Part shown: positions 16,217-24,478 of the stretch, in pieces | Numbering within the stretch: position 1 is the first letter of the stretch | Layout: the number at the start of each line of letters is the position of its first letter | NCBI GenBank assembly: GCA_038319025.1 | Contig: JBBQCW010000002.1 | Coordinates: 62,001-126,000, forward strand | Source: JBBQCW01 sp038319025 | GTDB lineage: Bacteria > Actinomycetota > Thermoleophilia > Solirubrobacterales > Solirubrobacteraceae | Length of the DNA stretch: 64,000 nucleotides | Direction: 5' to 3' | Notes under the pieces: generated by a model | The model's input: the letters and a program-made list of their open reading frames with translations, nothing else | What the model was told of the DNA's origin: nothing | Databases searched by the model: none | Made by a program: the position numbers and the translations under genes

Positions 16217-17269
16217 CTACTTCGGTACCTGCACGACGCCCGAAGCGCCGGGTGCGGCTGTTCCGGGCAGCCTCACGGACGCGAGCACGCGACCACCGAT
16301 GACGCGCAGCATCACGTAGCTGCCGGGTACATGGACGCGGGTCGTGCGCTTGCGGACAAGGTCGCGCACGTACCCGTCGGGGTAGCCGTTCCACGTGGCG
16401 TAGCGACCGACGAACGTCACCGCTCCGCACCCGCCGCCGTCGCAGGCGAACCGCTGCGTGCGCCCGGTGCGCAGATCGCGCGCATAGCCGTGGGTGCCGT
16501 CGTTCCAGACCAAGCGTTTTGATGTCAGGAGCGGGAAGGCCGAGAGCACGAGTTGGTGGCGACGGCGACCGCAACGGTCAAGCGCCCACCCAGGGTGTTT
16601 GCCACCCAGCTGTCGTACGGCCCACGGCTTGACGTACTGAAAGCCGAAGCCGACGGTGCGACTGATTGGCTTGCAGAGTGGTCGAGCGAGCGTGGCCTGG
16701 TCGAGGTCAGCCACCGCACGCGGGCCGACATCGACGTCGCGCAGCATGCGCCCGTCGGCGAGCGACAGGTACAACGTGTCAGTGCTCCCGTGGTACGGGG
16801 TGAACTGCACCGTCGCCCATGACGCACGGACCGCTGCGAAGACCGGTACGGAATCTTCGCTCTGCGCCAAACCCTGCGGCAGGCCCGGGGTCGGTGTCCA
16901 TACGTCCGAGTCCCATCTCCCGAGGTAGAGGGCCGTACCGTCACCAACGGCTGAGCAGTCGACCAGTATCCGGTCAGGTGACGCCACCTCGATGCGGCAA
17001 TGCTCACTGGGTAACGGGCGGGTGCGGGTGACACCGGTGAACACGTTCACCTGCTGCACGACGAGTTGGTCCAAAGCAGGGGACGACGGCGTCGAATAGA
17101 CGAGCTCGTTCCCCCGACCGTCCTCGGCGGGCGCGTAGCCGAGCGCGCCCAGAGGCAGTGCTGTGATGGGTGGGCTGGCCCCCGCGAACCAGTCGGGAGC
17201 CTCCGCAGCGTCAGCCGAGTGGCTCATCAGGGGAACAAGAAGCACGACGAGCACGAAGAAGCGACGCAT
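16217..17269 (-). CDS. Secreted protein with propeller-like repeats
   Basis: A 350-residue protein with a signal peptide (MRRFFVLVVLLVPLMSHSAD, cleavage near ADA). The C-terminal half has recurring beta-propeller-like units, LVWNDGTHGYARDLRTGRTQRF and ATWNGYPDGYVRDLVRKRTTRV, reminiscent of TolB/PD40 blades. Cysteines occur in pairs. Function unknown. I start at the ATG giving MRRFFVL because it immediately precedes the signal peptide; an in-frame start nine codons upstream is possible. It follows the pot operon on the same strand after a hairpin. Confidence 0.65.
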   Translation of the reverse strand: MRRFFVLVVLLVPLMSHSADAAEAPDWFAGASPPITALPLGALGYAPAEDGRGNELVYSTPSSPALDQLVVQQVNVFTGVTRTRPLPSEHCRIEVASPDRILVDCSAVGDGTALYLGRWDSDVWTPTPGLPQGLAQSEDSVPVFAAVRASWATVQFTPYHGSTDTLYLSLADGRMLRDVDVGPRAVADLDQATLARPLCKPISRTVGFGFQYVKPWAVRQLGGKHPGWALDRCGRRRHQLVLSAFPLLTSKRLVWNDGTHGYARDLRTGRTQRFACDGGGCGAVTFVGRYATWNGYPDGYVRDLVRKRTTRVHVPGSYVMLRVIGGRVLASVRLPGTAAPGASGVVQVPK

Positions 17270-17360
17270 ACCCCATGAACGTCGCAGAGGCGGCAACGTT
17301 GCGCAACACGTGACCGGTCGACGGTTCGGCGAATGTCACCTAGACCGGCTGGAGGCCGAC

Positions 17361-17381
17361 GGAGACCACACTCGTGGTTCC
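17361..17381 (-). terminator. Candidate terminator after the pot operon
   Basis: GGA-bulge-ACCAC and GTGGT-TCC can form a short stem about six bases after the potC stop (reading the minus strand). It is modest in strength and has no T tract, so it is tentative. Confidence 0.3.
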
Positions 17382-17386
17382 ACCAC

Positions 17387-18202
17387 CTACTCCCCCTGCA
17401 CGACCCGCCCCGCCGCGCCCTCGTCCCGCATCAGGTACGCAGCGATCGCGATCAGCGGCAGGGAGATCACCAGAAGGCAAGTCGCGACGGCGTTCACCTC
17501 GGGCAGGTCCTGCGTGCGCCGCAGCGCCCCGAGGATCCACAGCGGCAGCGTTGTTGTGTCGGCGCCGGCCAGGAAGAACGTCACGGCGATCTCGTCGAAG
17601 CTCAACGCGAACGCCAGCAGGGCGCCGGCCACCAGCGCGGTGCGGATCGTCGGGAATGTGACGTACCAAAAGGTCTGCCAGCCGGAGGCCCCCAGGTCCT
17701 GCGAGGCCCACGTGAGGGAGATCGGTGCGCTGCGCAGGCGGGCGAGCACGTTGTTGAACACGATCACGATGCAGAAAGTGACGTGCCCGACGATCACCGT
17801 GTTCGTCGAAAGGTCGGTCTTGGTGAAGAGGAAGAACGACGCCAGTGCCACCCCGGTGATCACGCCCGGCAGGATGATCGGAAGGATCACGACGAAGTTC
17901 AGCGCCTGACCGCCGCGGAACGAGAACCGGGCGAAGGCGAAGGCCAGCAGCGTGCCGAGCACCAGCGCGATCGCCGTGGAGATCACGCCGATCTTCAACG
18001 ACAGCAGCGCCGCGTCTTTCGGGTCGGGGTCGTGCGCCAGGATCGTGAACCACTTCGTCGAGAAGCCCGGGAACGGCCACGAGTTGATGTTCGTCTTGTT
18101 GAACGCGTACAGGACGACGATGAACAACGGCAGGTACAGGAACGCATAGACGGCCGCCGCCGTCAGGCCGAAGCCCCATTTGGAAAGCCGCGTGTTGCTC
18201 AC
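17387..18202 (-). CDS. potC: ABC transporter permease, PotC type (spermidine/putrescine)
   Basis: A 271-residue inner-membrane permease with six hydrophobic helices. The EAA-type cytoplasmic loop reads ASQDLGASGWQTFWYVTFPTIRTALVAGALLAFALSFDE; that final FALSFDEI is typical of PotC. With PotA, PotB and PotD it would import polyamines or a related cation. The GTG start overlaps the stop of the potB-like gene by four bases. Confidence 0.9.
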   Translation of the reverse strand: MSNTRLSKWGFGLTAAAVYAFLYLPLFIVVLYAFNKTNINSWPFPGFSTKWFTILAHDPDPKDAALLSLKIGVISTAIALVLGTLLAFAFARFSFRGGQALNFVVILPIILPGVITGVALASFFLFTKTDLSTNTVIVGHVTFCIVIVFNNVLARLRSAPISLTWASQDLGASGWQTFWYVTFPTIRTALVAGALLAFALSFDEIAVTFFLAGADTTTLPLWILGALRRTQDLPEVNAVATCLLVISLPLIAIAAYLMRDEGAAGRVVQGE

Positions 18203-19104
18203 AATTCGTCCATTGCGCCGGCGCGGCGGGCCAGGGCCAGGAAGCCCATCAGGGTCACGAGGGTCAACGATGCGAGCGCCGCCCCGAACGGGTAGTCGGC
18301 CGCCACGCCAAAGCGATCCTTGATCGCCCCGCCCAATACCTGCGAACCGCCCCCGACCAACTGCGGCGCGACAAAGTCACCCATCGACAGGGCGAACACG
18401 AAGATCGACCCCGCCAGGATGCCCGGCACGGCCAACGGCAGGATCACCGTGCGCACGGTGCGCCAGGACGAGGCACCCAGATCACGGGCAGCCTCCAGAT
18501 AGGAGTCGGGGATCTTCTCCAAGGCCGTGAAGATCGGCAGCACCATGAACGGCAACCAGACGCTGGCCCACGTCAACACGATCGCGTTGTCGTTGTAGAG
18601 GAAGGCGCTGGACGGGTGCGAGAGAACCCCCGTGTCCACCAGGATCGTGTTCAGCAACCCCTGCCCGCCGAGGATCGTGCGCCAGGCAAAGATCCGCACC
18701 AGGATGGAGGACCACAACGGCACGACGACGGCCAGGAACGCGAGCGTGCGCCAGCGCGCCGGCACGATCCGGGCCATGAACCACGCGAGCGGCAAGGCCA
18801 GAGCGATGTCGATCACCGTGACGATGCTCGCCATCAGGATCGTGCGGCCGAAGACGCGCAACCACAGCCCGTCCTGGCCGGTGAACAGCTTGGTGTAGTT
18901 GTCGAACGTCCACTTGCGCACGAGTTGCGCGGTGAACACGTCCTGCTGCCAGAAGCTCGTCAAGAGCAGCAGGAAGAGGGCCACAAGGTAGAACACCAGC
19001 AACCAAACCACGGCCGGCCCGAGCATGAGCCCGAGCCGACCGCGGGGATGGGCGTGCAACGCCCGGGAGATGGCGCGAGAGATCAGCCTCGTACCTCCGC
19101 CCAC
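18199..19104 (-). CDS. potB: ABC transporter permease, PotB type
   Basis: A roughly 300-residue permease with six hydrophobic segments and the EAA loop ARDLGASSWRTVRTVILPLAVPGILAGSIFVFALSMGDFVAP, a PotB signature. The start is uncertain: GTG at 19104 and GTG at 19116 both lie inside the 3' end of the binding-protein gene, with no clear ribosome site for either. I use the shorter one. The gene sits between potD and potC and is coupled to potC. Confidence 0.88.
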   Translation of the reverse strand: MGGGTRLISRAISRALHAHPRGRLGLMLGPAVVWLLVFYLVALFLLLLTSFWQQDVFTAQLVRKWTFDNYTKLFTGQDGLWLRVFGRTILMASIVTVIDIALALPLAWFMARIVPARWRTLAFLAVVVPLWSSILVRIFAWRTILGGQGLLNTILVDTGVLSHPSSAFLYNDNAIVLTWASVWLPFMVLPIFTALEKIPDSYLEAARDLGASSWRTVRTVILPLAVPGILAGSIFVFALSMGDFVAPQLVGGGSQVLGGAIKDRFGVAADYPFGAALASLTLVTLMGFLALARRAGAMDEL

Positions 19105-20216
19105 GCATCGGTCCACTGCCGGTAGTTCGTCGGCGCGATCGGGGTCTGCCAGTATTTGATCGCGTCGTAGTACGACGTGTCGGTGATGTGCAGCTCCTTA
19201 CAACGGGCTGCCCCGACGACCGGACATGTCTTAAGGTTGGCCGGGCTGTAGGCCGTCACGTCCGCCACCTTCGCCTGAATCTTGGGCGAGGTCACGTAGT
19301 TGATGTACTTGTACGCGCAGATCGGGTGCTTGGCGTTCTTGCTCAGCATCCACGAGTCCGCCCAACCGGTGACGCCCTCCTTCGGGAGCACCTCTCCGAC
19401 GTTCATCCCCGCCTTGCGCAGGTCGTTGGTCATGAGCGGCCAACCGGCACCGATCGTCGCGTCCCCTGACTTGAACAGTTGCTCGAAGTCAGACGCCAGC
19501 ACCCAGTACTTGCGCACCAACGAACGCTGCTCTTTGAGCTTCGCCTTGACCTGATCGAGCGTGGCCTGGGAGATCGCGTACGGGTTGGCTGAGTTGAAGA
19601 ACTGCAGCGCCGGGTCGGCGATCTGGATCGGGTTGTCGGGCACCGTGATCTTGCCCTTGTTCGCCGGGTCATACAGCGCATTCCATGACGTCGGCGGCGT
19701 CGGGAACTTGTCCTTGTTGTAGATCAGGACGTTGGCGCCCCACATGAACGCCTGGCCGTACTTCTTGCTGCCGACCGTGTTGAACGCCGGGTTCTGCAGC
19801 TGCGGCGCGATGTCCGGCAGGTTGGTCAGCTTGGACTTGTCCAGCTCGGCCACCGAGCCGGAGCGGATCGCGCGCACCGAAGCATCGCCCGAGAACGAGG
19901 CCAGGTCGTACTGCCCGCCGCCGCCCGAGTTGAACTTGGTGAACATCTCGTCGGAGGAACCCGCGGGAACGGCGTTCACCATGCAGCCGCTCTGCGCCTC
20001 GAAGTCCTTCACCCAGGACTTGTCGGCGTAGCCCTCCCAGATGACCATGTCGAGCTTGCCCTCGCCCTTGGCGTTGATGTCCGGGCCGGTCGCGGTGGAT
20101 GCGGAGCTGGACGAACTGCTGGTGCTGCTCGAGCTGCTGCCACACGCGGTGACGAAGACGGCCGCGGCGAGAATGCCGACGATCGCCAACAGCCGATTGA
20201 GCCTGTGCCTGTTCAT
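19083..20216 (-). CDS. potD: Polyamine-type ABC transporter substrate-binding lipoprotein (PotD family)
   Basis: A 377-residue extracytoplasmic binding protein. The N-terminus has a lipoprotein signal with lipobox FVTACGSSS, followed by a Ser/Thr-rich linker. The mature domain starts LDMVIWEGYADKSWVKDFEAQSGC, the PotD/ExtracellularSBP-family-13 opening. FMWGANVLIYNKDKFP and GWADSWMLSKNAKHP are further family landmarks. ATG at 20216 overlaps the potA stop (ATGA) and follows a GGAGGG ribosome site. It should deliver polyamine to PotB/PotC. Confidence 0.9.
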   Translation of the reverse strand: MNRHRLNRLLAIVGILAAAVFVTACGSSSSSTSSSSSSASTATGPDINAKGEGKLDMVIWEGYADKSWVKDFEAQSGCMVNAVPAGSSDEMFTKFNSGGGGQYDLASFSGDASVRAIRSGSVAELDKSKLTNLPDIAPQLQNPAFNTVGSKKYGQAFMWGANVLIYNKDKFPTPPTSWNALYDPANKGKITVPDNPIQIADPALQFFNSANPYAISQATLDQVKAKLKEQRSLVRKYWVLASDFEQLFKSGDATIGAGWPLMTNDLRKAGMNVGEVLPKEGVTGWADSWMLSKNAKHPICAYKYINYVTSPKIQAKVADVTAYSPANLKTCPVVGAARCKELHITDTSYYDAIKYWQTPIAPTNYRQWTDAWAEVRG

Positions 20217-21400
20217 TCTGTGCCCTCCTGGAGGCTGGTGTACGAAATGACGCGCATGGAGGTGCGCGCCCAATCCAGAACGACCGCGCGGCCCTGCAGC
20301 GCCGCGGCGTCCTCGAAGGTGGTGTCCTGATTCTGGGCGACGACCATGAGCTGCCCGCCGCCGTCCAGATCCACGACGTAGCGCGTGGCCGGCCCGGCGT
20401 ACAGGCTTTCGCGCACGGTGCCGCGCGCATCGCAGCCGGCCGTGCCGGGGCTCGGCGCGCCAGCCCCGTCGGGTGCATCGGCCAAACGCAACGTGATTCG
20501 CTCGGGCCGGATCGTCACCGTCGCCACGGTGCCGGCCGCGGCACCCGGGCCGGCGACGGCCGTGACGTGATCCTGCACGGTCAGCCGCAGCACCACGGCG
20601 TCGCCGTCGACACGCTCGACGGGAAGCTCCAGCACGTTGGACACGCCCACGAACCCCGCCACGAACGTGGACTGCGGTCGGTCATAGATCTCGTGCGGCA
20701 TGCCGATCTGCACGATGCGACCGTGATCCATGACCGCGATCCGATCGCTCATCGAAAGCGCCTCGTCCTGATCGTGGGTCACGTAGACGAACGTGATCCC
20801 CACCTCGGTCTGGATCTGCTTGAGCTCCACCTGAAGCTGCTGACGGAGTTTGAGGTCCAGCGCGCCGAGCGGCTCGTCGAGCAGCAGGACCCGCGGCCGA
20901 TTCACCAACGCCCGGGCCAGAGCGATGCGCTGACGCTGGCCGCCCGAAAGCTGGCTCGGTCGTCGGGTGCCGTGGTCGCCCAGCCGCACCATCTCGAGCG
21001 CGTCGGCCACCCGCTGAGCCCGTTCGCTCTTGGCCACCTTGCGCACCTTGAGGCCGTACCCGACGTTCTCGGCGACGGTCATGTGCGGGAACAGCGCGTA
21101 GTCCTGGAAGACGGTGTTGACGTCGCGGTCGGCGGGCGGGCGAGCGGTCACGTCCTCCCCCGCGAGGCGCACGGTCCCTGACGTGGGGCTTTCGAACCCG
21201 GCGATCATGCGCAGGCAGGTGGTCTTCCCCGAGCCCGAAGGACCAAGCATCGTGAAGAACTCGCCGCGGCGGATCTGCAGGTCGACGCCGGCGACGGCCT
21301 CGACGTCCCCGTAACGCTTGAACACGCCTTCCAGCTCGACGTCGACCTCTCGATCGGACGGCGCAGCCTGCGTCGGCGTGGTTGCCCCCTCGGCCACCAT
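20213..21400 (-). CDS. potA: Polyamine-type ABC transporter ATP-binding protein PotA
   Basis: A 395-residue ABC ATPase: Walker A GPSGSGKTT, Q-loop VFQDYALFPHM, signature LSGGQRQRIALARAL, Walker B VLLLDEPLGALD and the H-loop VTHDQDEA. A C-terminal TOBE regulatory domain follows (VTIRPERITLRLAD, GTVRESLYAG). It energises import through PotB/PotC. It is the first gene of the potA-potD-potB-potC operon. A 15-base palindrome lies 34 bases upstream of the start. Confidence 0.94.
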   Translation of the reverse strand: MVAEGATTPTQAAPSDREVDVELEGVFKRYGDVEAVAGVDLQIRRGEFFTMLGPSGSGKTTCLRMIAGFESPTSGTVRLAGEDVTARPPADRDVNTVFQDYALFPHMTVAENVGYGLKVRKVAKSERAQRVADALEMVRLGDHGTRRPSQLSGGQRQRIALARALVNRPRVLLLDEPLGALDLKLRQQLQVELKQIQTEVGITFVYVTHDQDEALSMSDRIAVMDHGRIVQIGMPHEIYDRPQSTFVAGFVGVSNVLELPVERVDGDAVVLRLTVQDHVTAVAGPGAAAGTVATVTIRPERITLRLADAPDGAGAPSPGTAGCDARGTVRESLYAGPATRYVVDLDGGGQLMVVAQNQDTTFEDAAALQGRAVVLDWARTSMRVISYTSLQEGTE

Positions 21401-21433
21401 GGCGCAGTTCTACCGAATCAGACCAGCCGAGAT

Positions 21434-21448
21434 GGAGCAACTTGCTCC
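21434..21448. promoter_or_regulatory. Palindrome upstream of the pot operon
   Basis: GGAGCAACTTGCTCC is a perfect inverted repeat (seven-base arms, one-base centre) 34 bases upstream of the potA start and 58 bases past the end (3') of the gene at 21506-22447. Its position fits an operator in the pot promoter. No regulator gene is adjacent. A TAGAAC hexamer lies six bases before the potA ATG. Confidence 0.4.
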
Positions 21449-21505
21449 AAACCGGCACACGCCAGAACGAAATGTGCGCCGATCCGGGCTGTGCGAGGTG
21501 CGTTT

Positions 21506-22447
21506 TCAGAGCCCAGCCGCACGCCGCGCGTACGTGCGCGCCCGGGCCAGCACGATCGCGTAGGCAGGTCGGGCTCGGTTGGTCGGCCCGATCAGGCCGG
21601 AGTCCCACGGCGGCGGGCCCGGGCCTGCCCCCTGGTTCCAGTGGTAGATGTAAACCCTCGTGATGCGGCGGCTGATCGGCACCAGTCGGTCGAACAGCCA
21701 CCGGGTCGCGATCGCCGCGTGCGCCACGGACTCCGGGAACGGCACCCTAGAGCGGGAGGTACGCGAGACCAGGCCCCCGGTCTCCGTCAGCCACACCTGG
21801 CCGCGGGTGGCGCGGAGCAGCGCGTGCGTCCCGGTGGTGCGCAGTCGGTTGACGTCTACGTAGTTGTGCAGCCCCCAGTACCGCGGCTCGCGATCGGCGA
21901 CGCGGCGGAACGAACGTGCCCATTCGGCCATGTGCGGGGTATCCAGCAACTCCGCAGCGAGGATCCGACATTTCTGGCACTCGGCGGAGATCGCGTTCCA
22001 GTAGCGGGCGACGATCCCGGGATGCACTCGGGTCAGGTGGCTGTGGTTGGCCTCGTTCCACGTCGCGTAGGTGGTGACCCACGGGTATCGCTCCCGCCAG
22101 CGCACGAACATCGCCCGAAACTGCGCGGTGCTCGGCTGCAGGTCGTGGTTGGCGACGATGTTCGACCGGTCGAAAGTGATCAGCGGCTCGACGCCCGCGG
22201 TCAAGGCGGCCGACAGCCAGCGGTCCACCGTCCTCGTCTGCAATGGGTCATCGAGCGCGTCCCACCCAACGTCCAGCCGCGCGATGCGCGAAGGGAAAGC
22301 CAGGTAACGGGCATCGGTAAAGAAGTCCGGCTTCTGATCGGCGATGCCGACCATCGGCGAGGGTGCCCGGGCCACGGCGGGTGGCGCGCCGAGCGCCGCG
22401 ACCGCGGCGGCGGCCAGCATGACGGCGAGCCCTCGCGCAGCGATCAT
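21506..22447 (-). CDS. Secreted glycoside hydrolase-like protein, paralogue of 1929-2858
   Basis: A 313-residue exported protein with a signal peptide ending PAVARA. It shares the layout of the protein at 1929: VGIADQ after the signal, TWNEANHS (candidate acid/base Glu132), CQKC at 157-160, LHNYVDVNRLRTTGT, WLTETGGLV (candidate nucleophile Glu222) and a terminal YHWNQG. The pattern fits a clan GH-A glycosidase, but the substrate is not evident. The ATG at 22447 is preferred over an adjacent TTG. Confidence 0.75.
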   Translation of the reverse strand: MIAARGLAVMLAAAAVAALGAPPAVARAPSPMVGIADQKPDFFTDARYLAFPSRIARLDVGWDALDDPLQTRTVDRWLSAALTAGVEPLITFDRSNIVANHDLQPSTAQFRAMFVRWRERYPWVTTYATWNEANHSHLTRVHPGIVARYWNAISAECQKCRILAAELLDTPHMAEWARSFRRVADREPRYWGLHNYVDVNRLRTTGTHALLRATRGQVWLTETGGLVSRTSRSRVPFPESVAHAAIATRWLFDRLVPISRRITRVYIYHWNQGAGPGPPPWDSGLIGPTNRARPAYAIVLARARTYARRAAGL

Positions 22448-22482
22448 CAACGCAGTGTGACGGCCCGCGATGCCGGGGCGCG

Positions 22483-22875
22483 TCAGTCGGCGCCCACGGA
22501 CTCAGTCAGGACGGTGTCCTCATGCGTGTACGCCGGCGCGCAGCAGCACAGCAGCACGAGCGGCTCGGTGCCCGTGTTGATGAGCTTGTGCTCAGCCCCG
22601 GGGGCGATCACGATGCAGTCGCCGACCACCACGTCGCGCTCCTCCGCGTCGATGCGCATGCGGCCCGTGCCCTGCTGGATGAAGTACAGCTCCTCGGCGA
22701 TCGGGTGGTAGTGGGCGGTGGTTGCTCCACCGACCGGCACCGTCGCCTCGGCCAGGCTCTGCTGCACGGCCGGAGCCGACTTGGTCGCCGGCCCGCCGAC
22801 GCCAGCCAGCTCACGGATCCCGGAGCCGTCGACGGTGATGAACGGGGTGAGGTCCTTCAGGTTGGCAACGCGCAT
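22483..22875 (-). CDS. Cupin domain protein
   Basis: A 130-residue single-domain cupin. Metal-binding motif 1 reads TTAHYHPIAEELYFIQQGTG (two His, one Glu) and motif 2 reads VGDCIVIAPGAEHKLINTG (His). This fits a small metal-binding beta-barrel, perhaps an isomerase or dioxygenase-like enzyme or a sensor. Three consecutive cysteines (LLCCCAP) near the end are unusual. It lies between the R2lox gene and the glycosidase-like gene on the same strand. Confidence 0.85.
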   Translation of the reverse strand: MRVANLKDLTPFITVDGSGIRELAGVGGPATKSAPAVQQSLAEATVPVGGATTAHYHPIAEELYFIQQGTGRMRIDAEERDVVVGDCIVIAPGAEHKLINTGTEPLVLLCCCAPAYTHEDTVLTESVGAD

Positions 22876-22899
22876 CCGCAGATGCTCGCAAACCTTTGC

Positions 22900-23799
22900 T
22901 CAGGCCGCGGCCGGAATGCCCACGCCGATGACCTTGAGCCTACGGTTCAGCGCGCTGAACGCGAACGCGTTGACCTCATCGCTGGAGCGCCCGAAGATCT
23001 CGTAGTTGGCGGGATCCTGGACGCCCGTGGGCACCAGAACGCCCGCGGCCACCGGGATCAACTCGAACAGCTTCTCCTGAATGCGCGCGGCGAGCGCCGG
23101 ATCCTTGGCCTTCTGCTGCAGGAACCAGGTGCCGTAGGCGACGTGGCGATGCTCGTCCTGGGAGATCTTCTTGAAGCCCTCTAGAAAGCCGGGCAGCAAC
23201 CCCTGCTCCTCGAGCGTCTCGGTCATGAAGTACTGGCCCGTCAACGCCAGCGTTCCCTCGATGATCATGTGGTAGAGCACCACGAAGTCGATCTTGGCCA
23301 GCACGTCACCCGGATCGGCCAGAAGCCGCTCCTGCGCCTCGACGAGATCGTGGTCGAACAGCTGGATGAACGAGTCGTTGAGCTGCTCGCGCGCCGTGAC
23401 CATGCGGTCCTCGAACGTGCCGTCGATCCCCATCACGTCGCGAAAGAAATTGTTGAAGTGCTGGGCGTGGCGGGCCTCGTCGACCTGCTGGGTGACGAGA
23501 AACGCTTCCTCGCTCTGATCCTCGTAGGCGCGCACCAGCCCGGAGAACTGCGTGGTCACCCGCTCCTCCCCGATGAAGAACGAGGACATGTTCCAGGCCC
23601 ACTGTTGCCGATCGAACTCGGACATCTGCTGCCAATCGCGGATGTCCTGGGAGAAGTCGATGGTGTGCGAGACCCAGGGCTGACGTTCCCAGAGTTCGTA
23701 CAGCTGCTGGGGCTCCATCAGCGTGATCGACGACAACTTGCTCTCGTCGGTGATGGTTCCGACGTCGCCCTGCTGGGTGAGTTCCAGAAGCGTGGCCAT
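22900..23799 (-). CDS. R2-like ligand-binding oxidase (R2lox)
   Basis: A 299-residue ferritin-like di-metal protein usually annotated as ribonucleotide reductase beta. The metal ligands are visible: Glu78 (GEER), Glu108 and His111 (VDEARH), Glu181 (IIEG), Glu216 and His219 (QDEHRH). The residues of the Val-Tyr ether cross-link that define R2lox are also in place (Val81 three after Glu78; Tyr176 five before Glu181). R2lox proteins carry a Mn/Fe cofactor and bind a long-chain fatty ligand; their substrate is unknown. Start alternatives are ATG at 23817 and 23799. A palindrome overlaps the promoter, and the divergent gene is a TetR regulator. Confidence 0.9.
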   Translation of the reverse strand: MATLLELTQQGDVGTITDESKLSSITLMEPQQLYELWERQPWVSHTIDFSQDIRDWQQMSEFDRQQWAWNMSSFFIGEERVTTQFSGLVRAYEDQSEEAFLVTQQVDEARHAQHFNNFFRDVMGIDGTFEDRMVTAREQLNDSFIQLFDHDLVEAQERLLADPGDVLAKIDFVVLYHMIIEGTLALTGQYFMTETLEEQGLLPGFLEGFKKISQDEHRHVAYGTWFLQQKAKDPALAARIQEKLFELIPVAAGVLVPTGVQDPANYEIFGRSSDEVNAFAFSALNRRLKVIGVGIPAAA

Positions 23800-23819
23800 C
23801 GCGCGAGTGAACCGCATAG

Positions 23820-23834
23820 TTGACAGAGTGTCAA
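23820..23834. promoter_or_regulatory. Operator-like palindrome between R2lox and tetR
   Basis: TTGACA-GAG-TGTCAA, a perfect inverted repeat with a three-base centre. It lies 23 bases upstream of the TetR start and immediately upstream of the R2lox start region, so a bound protein could repress both. The same repeat, differing only in its centre, occurs at 62584-62598. The first half also looks like a -35 element for tetR, with TACTGT at 23845-23850 as -10. Confidence 0.65.
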
Positions 23835-23857
23835 GTGGCATTGGTACTGTGCTGGCT

Positions 23858-24478
23858 ATGTCCACGCCCCCACGCAGCCAGGCTGAGCCGGCGACGGCCA
23901 AACGGGCCGAGGTACAGGAGGCCGTCCTGCGCGCGACCGAGGCGCTGCTGGACGAAGGCGCCAGCTACGCGGATCTGGGCATCGAACGGATCGCGACGCG
24001 CGCCGGCATCTCCCGCACGGCGTTCTACTTCTACTTCGCCGACAAGCGCGAACTGCTGATGCGCCTCGCTGAGGACGTCAACGATCAGTTGTTCCAGCAG
24101 GCCGCGGCGTGGTGGCAGGGCGACGTCGACGACATCGAGACCGAGTTGCGCGGCGCGCTGACCAACATCGCCGCCGTGTACCGCGAGCACGCCACGCTGC
24201 TGCGCGTGATCGTCGAGGTGTCCACCTACGAGGTGGAGGCCGGCGACTTCTGGCGCCAACTCATCCACCGGTTCGTCGACGCCACGCAGGAGCGCATCGA
24301 GGTCGAGCAGCGGGCGGGCCGCGCGCTCGCCGGCCCGGCGGCGCCGCTCGCGTTCGTGCTCGTGTGGGCCACCGAACGCAGCCTGTACCAGTCCTACATC
24401 AACGAGGGTTCAGACCCGGACGCCATCGTCGACGCCCTCGTATCGCTTTACCAGCGCGCGATCTACGGCGCCGACTGA
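23858..24478 (+). CDS. TetR-family transcriptional regulator
   Basis: A 206-residue TetR repressor. The N-terminal helix-turn-helix reads IERIATRAGISRTAFYFYFADKRELLMRL, and the C-terminal ligand domain is all-helical. It is divergent from R2lox, as in Mycobacterium tuberculosis, where a TetR gene adjoins the R2lox gene Rv0233. It probably binds the TTGACA-N3-TGTCAA palindrome just upstream. The ATG has TACTGT seven bases before it. Its last 16 bases overlap the convergent transferase gene. Confidence 0.92.
   Translation: MSTPPRSQAEPATAKRAEVQEAVLRATEALLDEGASYADLGIERIATRAGISRTAFYFYFADKRELLMRLAEDVNDQLFQQAAAWWQGDVDDIETELRGALTNIAAVYREHATLLRVIVEVSTYEVEAGDFWRQLIHRFVDATQERIEVEQRAGRALAGPAAPLAFVLVWATERSLYQSYINEGSDPDAIVDALVSLYQRAIYGAD

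Noticed and set aside
22900..23799. Ribonucleotide reductase beta subunit
   Set aside because: The Val/Tyr cross-link positions, TetR neighbour and absence of nrdA favour R2lox.
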